50,100 bases of DNA, taken from positions 1 to 50,100 of the forward strand of contig JAUIEM010000006.1 in NCBI GenBank assembly GCA_030428695.1. Direction: 5' to 3'. Below the pieces are notes generated by a model. That model ran no database searches and was not told where the DNA came from. It was given only the letters and a program-made list of their open reading frames with translations. Each line of letters begins with the position of its first letter. The stretch's first letter is position 1. The translations under genes were made by a program, and so were the position numbers. This document shows positions 43,346-50,100 of this stretch, in pieces. Source of the DNA: a bacterium. GTDB taxonomy: Bacteria; Planctomycetota; J058; JAJDCP01.

Positions 43346-46300
43346 TCAGGGGGCGGGGCTCCTGAGCTCCTCGAGCAGCCGCGCGAGCTCGAGGCGGGAG
43401 GTCCGCAGCCGGTCGAGCAGCCGCTCGAGCCGCTGGACACGACGCAGGAAGGGCGCCGCCTCCGGAGGCGCGGCGGACTGCGCGTCGCGCTTGGCGACCT
43501 CGAGCTCGGCGCTCCGCCGCTCGATGCTGGCGCGGAGCTGCTCGGCGGTCGCCTGCAGCGGACCGAGGGGAAGCGCCGCGCACACGTCCGGATCGACCTC
43601 GTCGCGCACCAGCCGCGCGAGGGTGACGAAGCGCGTGTCGAAGAGCTGTCCGGCGAGCTCCCTCTCCGCGGCCTCGAGCCGGGAGAGCCGCTCGCCGCGC
43701 ATCGCGAGCTCGCTCGCCTTGACGCGCTTCCACTGCTCGACCTGCGCCCGGGAGCGGAGCTGGGTGGTGTCGGCTTGCTCGGCCGCGCGCTGGGCGATCT
43801 GCTCGTTGACCTGCAGGATGCGGGTCTCCAGCCGATCGAGCAGGTCGAAGCCGTTGTCGACGGACGTCGGCGGCGCGAAGGCCGCGGCGAGGTCGGTCGC
43901 GAGCCGCGCGGTGTCGGCGAGGGTCGCGCGCGGCAGCCGGACGGCGAGGGATTCGAGCAGCGGCCGCTCGGCGCGCCGGGCGCGGACGTACTCGAGGGCG
44001 GCGGCGCGGTCGGGCTGCGGATCGTTCTTGAGCTGCTCGTGCTCGGCGCGCCGGGCATCGAGGGTGGAGAGCAGCGGCTGAAGCAGCGGCAACAGCTTCT
44101 CCTCGAGCTGCGCGACCGCCGCGCTGCGCAGCTTGAGCTGGCGCAGGGCGGCGCGGTCGAACAGCGCGTGGGCGCGGGCGATGCACCACCGCGCCGCGGC
44201 CTGCCGGACCGCGGCCGTGTCGGCGGGGGCGCTGTCGATGGAGGCGGCGAGCCGGGCGATCTCCGCCTCCCGCGTCGCGATCCGGGCGTCGAGCTCGGCG
44301 CTCTGACGCTCGAGCTCCGCGCGCAGGCGTCGGGCGTCGGTCAGGGCGTCGAGAGCCGGGTCGGAGACGCTGTCGACGTGCGCCCGCGCGCGGCGGGTCT
44401 CGACGGCCAGGCTGTCGAGGGCGACGATGCGCCGGTCGAGCTGGGTGGTGACCGGGCGTGCGCCTTCGTCGAGGACGATGCCGGCGACCGTGGCTGCGAG
44501 CACGCCGAGGCGCCGACGGACGGCGTCCTCGACCGTCCTCCAGACCTCGACCTCGGCCCGGGCGCTCGCCTGCAGGGTGTCGGCGGCGGCGCTGAACTTC
44601 GCGAGCTCCTGCTGTGCGGCCCGGGTCGACACGATCACCGGCGCCCGCGGCCGGGACCGCTGCTCGACGAAGTCGCGGGCGGCGCCGATCGCCGCGACCT
44701 CGGCCTGCAGCCCCCGGAACAGCTCGATGAAGGGCTCGGGGGCGAGCTTGTCGAGCTCCTCCTGCGGCCAGCGTTCGGTCAGGAAGCGCAGCCGCTCGGA
44801 CTCCTTGGAGAAGGTCGCCAGGGCCCGGCCGAGCCGCTGTTTGAGCTCGGTCCACATCACGGTCTGGCGTTGGGCGGCGCGGGCGGCCGCTTCGTACAGC
44901 GCCTCGGTCTCGACCAGCTGCAGCTCGAGGCGGATCTGCGACGTGCCCGCGGGCGGCGTCCCGCTCGCGAGCTGGCCGTGCAGCTCGTCGAGCCGGCGCA
45001 GCCGGCTCTCCATGGTCTGCACCGCGTCGGCCCAGCGCTCGAACGACGTGCCCGCGCGGCTGACCAGCTGCAGCAGCGGCCGGTGGGAGGCGGCGACGGC
45101 GATCGCCTGCGCGCCGGACGTGTCCCCGCGCCGCAGGGGCCCCGAGGCGTCGACCAGCAGCGGCAGGTCGGGCTCGGGCTCGCCGGCGGGCAGGCTCGGC
45201 TCGCTGACGATCTCGTCGCGCTTGCGCACGGCCGCCTCGACGGCGTCGAGCCGCTCGCGCAGCCGGCCCTGCACGGCCTCGAGCTCGCGCGCGGCCAGGT
45301 CGCGCTCCTCGCGCAGGAAACGCAGGGTCTCGTCACGCAGCCCGAGCTCGCGCAGGTCGAGGTCGCGGGTCACCCGCGCGACCGGCCCGGCGTCCCCGCT
45401 CGCGACGCTGCGATCGTAGCGGGCCTGGACGGCCGCGCGGTCGATCTCCGCCTTCTCGATGCGCTTGTCGAGCTCGGGCAGGTGACGCTCGAGGGTGCGG
45501 AGCTGGTTCAGGCTGTAGGACCGCTCCCAGGTGCCGTCGCTGAACAGGCGCTCGAGGCGGGCCCAGGCGTCAGAGCGGGCGTCGCGGCGGCTGCGGGCGG
45601 CGACCCGCTGCTCGTCGAGCAGCCGCAGCCGGTCCTCGCCCTGGCGCAGGATCTCGGCCGTGGTCGCGAGGTCTTCCTCGCTCGCGATCGGCACCGTCAG
45701 CCGGGCGATGAAGTTCTCCTTCGCGGGGTTCCAGGCGCTCAGGATCGGCGGCACCTTGAGCTCGAGGTTGTCGAAGACCAGCGTCTCCTTCCCACGCAGC
45801 ACGATCGGCGGCTCGGTCTCGAGCTGGCCGATCTTCTCGGAGACCGCGGGCAGCATCATGCTCGGCACCCAGAGCGCGCCTTCGCGCTGGAACTTGCGCT
45901 GGCTGTGCTCGCGGTAGCCTTCGTCCGGCTGCCCGGTGACGAGCACGCCGATCGAGTCGCTCTCGACCCGGACCAGCTTGTCGATCATGACCTGCGGCAG
46001 CGTGTCCTGGGCGAGGGTGAACACGCCGCCGGCGTGGGACAGGGGAAGATCATAGGGCTTGGGGAGCGCCTTCAGCTCCATCTCGCCCAGGACCGGAAAC
46101 TGGACCCAGGTCGTGTCGAGCAGGCTCGCGACCTCCCCTCCGGACACCCACACCCCGACCAGCTGCCCGAGCATCAGGAGCCGGCTGCGGTTGGCCCCGA
46201 TCAGCTCGACGCTGACCGACTGCAGCACCTGCGCGTACTCGCCGTTCTCGCCGCGGGCCCTGAGCTCGGAGCTCGGCGAGGCGACGACCAGCACGTCGTT

Positions 46301-47218
46301 GCCGGGCTTGAAGGTGCGCTCGGTGCCCTCGCGCACGTAGACGGGCAGCTCGACCCGGAAGGTCGTCTCCTGCGCCCCCCAGACCGCGACCGCGAGGACC
46401 AGCGCGAGCAGCTTGATCCAGCCGTGGGACAGCAGGCGCGCGGGATGGTACCAGCGCTTCTTCACCGTCCCGAGCCGCAAGCGCTTGCGCAGCTCATCCC
46501 CGAGCTCGCCGATGGGGATGTCCTTGCTGAGCACGCCGCCATCCGCCAGCGAGACCGCGCCCCGCTCCTCGCTGACCGCGACCGCGAGGGCGTCACTGCG
46601 CTCGGAGACGCCGACCGCGGCCCGGTGCCGCATCCCGACCTGCAGGGCCGTGACCCGGGCGTCCGACGAGGCGGGGAACTGGCACTTGGCGGAGATGATG
46701 CGGCCGTTGCGGATGATCACCGCGCCGTCGTGCAGGGGCGACTTCCCGGCGAAGATGGTCTCGAGCAGCTGGGAGCTGACCTTCGAGTCGATCTTGACGC
46801 TGTCGGCGAGGATCCAGTGATCGAGGGGGTTGCTGCGGCAGATCGCGATCAGCGCGCCGGTGCCGCGGGCGGCGAGGGCGGCGCAGGCGCGCGTGACCTC
46901 GTCGACCACCTTCGGTTTGGTCGGGCGTCCCGAGTATCTCCAGAACATCCCGCTCATCGCGTCCTTGATCTCCTCGCTGAAGATCAGGGCGAGGATGACG
47001 ACGCCGATCTCGGTGCCGTTGCCGCGCAGGGCGTCGACCAGGCCGAGCAGGCCCTCGAAGCGCAGCCAGCTCGCGATCCCGTAGACCAGGGCGAGCAACA
47101 GCAGGCCGAGCACGACGCGGATCGCGCGGGTCTGGCGGAACACCAGCAGCAGGCGGTAGAAGATCCAGCCGACGATCGCGACATCGAAGAGATCGAGTAC
47201 GAAATCTCCTAGCTCCAA
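43346..47218 (-). CDS. Diadenylate cyclase (CdaA-type) fused to CdaR/YbbR-like region and long coiled coil (1290 aa)
   Basis: The TTG at 47218 follows AAGGAG at about six bases. Three N-terminal membrane helices (about 5-27, 33-53, 69-82) lead to a DAC domain with SPLHDGAVII (DGA 164-166) and GMRHRAAVGVSE (RHRAA 197-201), the catalytic motifs that join two ATP into c-di-AMP. A fourth membrane helix (about 268-281) precedes a beta-rich stretch like CdaR/YbbR (about 283-560), normally the separate extracytoplasmic regulator of CdaA. From about 560 to 1290 the protein is almost all Ala/Arg/Glu/Leu coiled coil. CdaA alone is about 270 aa, so this is a triple fusion. c-di-AMP usually reports on turgor and potassium. 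Confidence 0.9.
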   Translation of the reverse strand: MELGDFVLDLFDVAIVGWIFYRLLLVFRQTRAIRVVLGLLLLALVYGIASWLRFEGLLGLVDALRGNGTEIGVVILALIFSEEIKDAMSGMFWRYSGRPTKPKVVDEVTRACAALAARGTGALIAICRSNPLDHWILADSVKIDSKVSSQLLETIFAGKSPLHDGAVIIRNGRIISAKCQFPASSDARVTALQVGMRHRAAVGVSERSDALAVAVSEERGAVSLADGGVLSKDIPIGELGDELRKRLRLGTVKKRWYHPARLLSHGWIKLLALVLAVAVWGAQETTFRVELPVYVREGTERTFKPGNDVLVVASPSSELRARGENGEYAQVLQSVSVELIGANRSRLLMLGQLVGVWVSGGEVASLLDTTWVQFPVLGEMELKALPKPYDLPLSHAGGVFTLAQDTLPQVMIDKLVRVESDSIGVLVTGQPDEGYREHSQRKFQREGALWVPSMMLPAVSEKIGQLETEPPIVLRGKETLVFDNLELKVPPILSAWNPAKENFIARLTVPIASEEDLATTAEILRQGEDRLRLLDEQRVAARSRRDARSDAWARLERLFSDGTWERSYSLNQLRTLERHLPELDKRIEKAEIDRAAVQARYDRSVASGDAGPVARVTRDLDLRELGLRDETLRFLREERDLAARELEAVQGRLRERLDAVEAAVRKRDEIVSEPSLPAGEPEPDLPLLVDASGPLRRGDTSGAQAIAVAASHRPLLQLVSRAGTSFERWADAVQTMESRLRRLDELHGQLASGTPPAGTSQIRLELQLVETEALYEAAARAAQRQTVMWTELKQRLGRALATFSKESERLRFLTERWPQEELDKLAPEPFIELFRGLQAEVAAIGAARDFVEQRSRPRAPVIVSTRAAQQELAKFSAAADTLQASARAEVEVWRTVEDAVRRRLGVLAATVAGIVLDEGARPVTTQLDRRIVALDSLAVETRRARAHVDSVSDPALDALTDARRLRAELERQSAELDARIATREAEIARLAASIDSAPADTAAVRQAAARWCIARAHALFDRAALRQLKLRSAAVAQLEEKLLPLLQPLLSTLDARRAEHEQLKNDPQPDRAAALEYVRARRAERPLLESLAVRLPRATLADTARLATDLAAAFAPPTSVDNGFDLLDRLETRILQVNEQIAQRAAEQADTTQLRSRAQVEQWKRVKASELAMRGERLSRLEAAERELAGQLFDTRFVTLARLVRDEVDPDVCAALPLGPLQATAEQLRASIERRSAELEVAKRDAQSAAPPEAAPFLRRVQRLERLLDRLRTSRLELARLLEELRSPAP

Positions 47219-47292
47219 AGGGGCTCCTTCGACGCGCGTGGCTCCCGCCCGTTGTACTTCGCGGGGCGGCCTCTCTCCAGGTTTAGGCCGGT

Positions 47293-47332
47293 TGATTCAC
47301 CGGGATTTCGTCGCGAGGACCCGGAGGCCGCT
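47293..47332. repeat. Second copy of the dispersed TGATTCACCGGGATTTCG repeat
   Basis: Forty bases match 28242-28281 with a single mismatch (GAGGA against GAGGG). Only the left end of the 28241-28408 element is present; the inverted right end is absent. It lies in the 183-bp gap behind the radical SAM gene and upstream of the CdaA-type gene; nothing else is seen there. Confidence 0.7.
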
Positions 47333-47401
47333 GCCATCCGACGACGATGCCCTGCTCAAGAACGAAGATCGGTTTCCTTCCGTGCCCTTTCGACGCACTC
47401 C

Positions 47402-48469
<1,068 letters not shown>

Positions 48470-48625
48470 CGCGCGTGTGCCTCGCGTCCGGCCCCGGTTC
48501 CCCGTCCAGTATGACAGAGGCGCACAGCCGCCGCAAAGTCCGCTGGCGCCAAGAAAAGCTTGATCCCGCGGCCGCCGGACCTATCATGGCGCGTCCGAAA
48601 CAGCGCTGCGCGAGAGGAACTTTCC

Positions 48626-48826
48626 ATGGACATCGAACGACCCACCGTCAAGGGCGGCCGCGGCCGCACCCGCACCGGTCGCGGCTTCAGCCAGAACGAG
48701 CTCGAGAAGGCCGGCTGGGAGGCCGACGAGGCCTTCGCCGCCGGCATCGCCGTCGACTACCGGCGCAAGAGCTGCCACGACCAGAACGTCGAGAAGCTCA
48801 AGGGCCTCAAGGCCGACGAGGAATAG
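48626..48826 (+). CDS. Ribosomal protein L13e-like small protein (66 aa)
   Basis: The ATG at 48626 follows GAGGAACTTTCC. The sequence [20 protein letters not shown], then [20 protein letters not shown] and NVEKLKGLK follows the pattern of archaeal/eukaryal L13e C-terminal parts (GFSLxELKxAGL...A..LGIPVD.RRR...NVE.LK). In archaea and eukaryotes L13e is a large-subunit ribosomal protein; bacterial ribosomes lack it, although short homologues occur in some bacteria with no known role. It lies alone between divergent and convergent genes, ending two bases before the kinase gene stop. Function in this organism unknown. Confidence 0.75.
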   Translation: MDIERPTVKGGRGRTRTGRGFSQNELEKAGWEADEAFAAGIAVDYRRKSCHDQNVEKLKGLKADEE

Positions 48827-48828
48827 CC

Positions 48829-50100
48829 TCACTCCGAGCTCAGCCGACAGATCGGTGACGCCTCGGGGGTCGGTTCCCGCTTCCTGCCCGGACGGTCGAT
48901 GCCGAGGTAGAGACTCTGGGCGATGATCGCTCCGGCGGTCGCCGCGCAGGCGAGCTCTGTCCGCACCACGCCGACCGCGAACGCCACGCCGAAGAACAGC
49001 CCCGCGATCGCCAGGCGCCACTCGACGTGGATCGCCGTCACCGCGAAGGCCATCGTCATCACCCCGCACTCGAGCACGACCGCCTGGTCGACGCTCCAGC
49101 CGAAGCGGTAGAGCAAGAGGCGCGGCAGCAGATTGCACACGCCGATCAGCATCACCGTGCCGGCGATGCGGCGGTTCGCCCGGTTCGACAGCACCGCGCG
49201 GTAGCCGACGGCGTGGGCGATCGTCAGCAGGGTCAGCAGCGCCAGGCCCTGGGCCAGATAGCAGCCGGGGCTGTGCAACCCCCACAGGTCCGCCGCCATC
49301 GCGGCGTAGGTCAGCGCCCAGCTCAGCCCGACCACCAGCATCAGCCGCGCGCGGAAGGCGCGCCCGAGGGCGAGGTTGGTGTCCCGGGCGAGCTGCTCGA
49401 CCGCCGCCCGCTGGGCCGCGACCTCGGCCAGGGCCTCGCGCACCCGCGCCTCGAGCGCCGGTCGGGGCTCGGGCAGCTCGGGCAGGAGCAGCTCGGCCGA
49501 GGCGGGCGCGCCGCGCGCGATCGCGTCGCCGATCATCAGCTCGAGGGCCTGCTGCAGCCCTTCGCGGGCGGCGCGGTTGCCCGGCCAGCCCTCGAGAGCC
49601 TGGCGGAAGCCGAAGCGGCACGCGCCGAAGGCGTTGTGCACCGCCTCTTCGCGCCCCTCCTCGAGGGCGGCGCGCAGGGCGACGAGATCCCGCTCGGCGC
49701 GGGCGGCGAGGCGGGCGGAGGAGCGGTGCCCGAGGAAGCGCTCGATGCCGGCCCAGAAGGCGTCGACATCGGTGGGGCGCTGCTCCGGGTCGCGGGCGAC
49801 GGCCGCCTGGCAGACCGCGACCAGCTCGTCCGGGGCGCAGGCCGGGAAGGAAGGCGGCGCGGAGCGCGCGATCGAGGCGACGAAGTCCCGCAGGTTGCGG
49901 CCCTCGTGGCGGCGCCGGCCGGTCATCACCTGGTAGAGCACCGCCCCGAGCAGGTAGATGTCCGTGCGCGGATCCAGGCACTCCGGGCCGCCGAGCATCT
50001 CGGGCGCCATGTAGCCGGGGGTGCCGACCAGGCCGCGCTCCGCGGGCAGCTCCTCGGCGTCGAGGCGCAGGGCGAGCCCCCAGTCGAGCAGGTACACCTC
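48829..50100 (-). CDS. Membrane Ser/Thr protein kinase, C-terminal part (runs off right edge)
   Basis: The visible 424 residues begin with EVYLLDWGLALRL, the DFG-loop equivalent (DWG) of a Hanks-type kinase, followed by GTPGYMAPEML, TDIYLLGAVLYQVMTG and the alpha-helical end of the C-lobe. The HRD catalytic loop and N-lobe are beyond the edge. After the kinase comes a helical repeat-like region (about 160-220), then at least five or six membrane helices (ARLMLVVGLSWALTYAAMAA, VMLIGVCNLLPRLLLYRF and others). A multi-pass domain after the kinase differs from the single TM of PknB-type kinases. FHA proteins in this window are plausible readers of its phosphorylation. Confidence 0.85.
   Translation of the reverse strand, partial: EVYLLDWGLALRLDAEELPAERGLVGTPGYMAPEMLGGPECLDPRTDIYLLGAVLYQVMTGRRRHEGRNLRDFVASIARSAPPSFPACAPDELVAVCQAAVARDPEQRPTDVDAFWAGIERFLGHRSSARLAARAERDLVALRAALEEGREEAVHNAFGACRFGFRQALEGWPGNRAAREGLQQALELMIGDAIARGAPASAELLLPELPEPRPALEARVREALAEVAAQRAAVEQLARDTNLALGRAFRARLMLVVGLSWALTYAAMAADLWGLHSPGCYLAQGLALLTLLTIAHAVGYRAVLSNRANRRIAGTVMLIGVCNLLPRLLLYRFGWSVDQAVVLECGVMTMAFAVTAIHVEWRLAIAGLFFGVAFAVGVVRTELACAATAGAIIAQSLYLGIDRPGRKREPTPEASPICRLSSE

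Overview
This is a high-GC bacterial window with two parts: the right end of an integrated phage-derived element (about 1-8743) and host chromosome (about 8744-50100). The taxon cannot be fixed from sequence alone. Large secreted repeat proteins, many FHA domains, HD-GYP proteins, a Hanks-type kinase and an FGE-domain fusion recall Planctomycetota, Myxococcota or a related candidate phylum. I lean towards Planctomycetota-like with low confidence.

Region 1-8743 is prophage or satellite. Most genes are on the minus strand and many are joined by 4-bp stop/start overlaps. Recognisable parts are a terminase-small-subunit-like HTH protein, an S49 (lambda gpC-like) head maturation protease and a short tape-measure-like protein. 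Large terminase, portal and major capsid are absent from the visible part. Two small DNA-binding proteins, a multi-winged-helix-like protein and two membrane/coiled-coil proteins accompany them. The right edge carries several palindromic operators, helically phased GTAGAC motifs, four 10-bp-spaced TG(T/G)CA motifs resembling integrase arm sites, and the 3' part of a tRNA-Arg(TCG)-like gene. I read the last as the att site.

Region 9002-18086 is host: a protein of unknown function, an MscK-like mechanosensitive channel, a divergent FAD-linked oxidase with its own sigma70-like promoter, and a three-gene operon (dynamin-like membrane GTPase, membrane FHA protein, small RHH-like protein).

Region 18307-28136 encodes surface proteins. 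A 1388-aa exported protein has a P-domain, seven HYDIN/choice-of-anchor-D-like repeats and a Gly-rich/Cys/TM/Arg sorting tail. A convergent 954-aa beta-rich secreted protein seems cut short. An unusual fusion joins zinc ribbon, TM, zinc metallopeptidase, FGE domain and DnaJ-type zinc fingers.

Region 28428-38567 is the least familiar part: a LysM protein, a 2495-aa giant protein and a small protein in overlapping frames, flanked upstream by a divergent gene whose product is a clear relative of that small protein. A hydrophobic 258-aa protein follows.

Region 38583-47218 is a signalling cluster on the minus strand: a CdaA diadenylate cyclase fused to a CdaR/YbbR-like region and about 700 aa of coiled coil, then a 109-bp palindromic tandem-repeat array, then an intact FHA-GAF-HD-GYP protein overlapping a degenerate paralogue. 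The window ends with an AmrS-type radical SAM enzyme, a bacterial ribosomal L13e-like small protein and the C-terminal part of a membrane Ser/Thr kinase. A dispersed repeat with core TGATTCACCGGGATTTCG lies between genes at three places.
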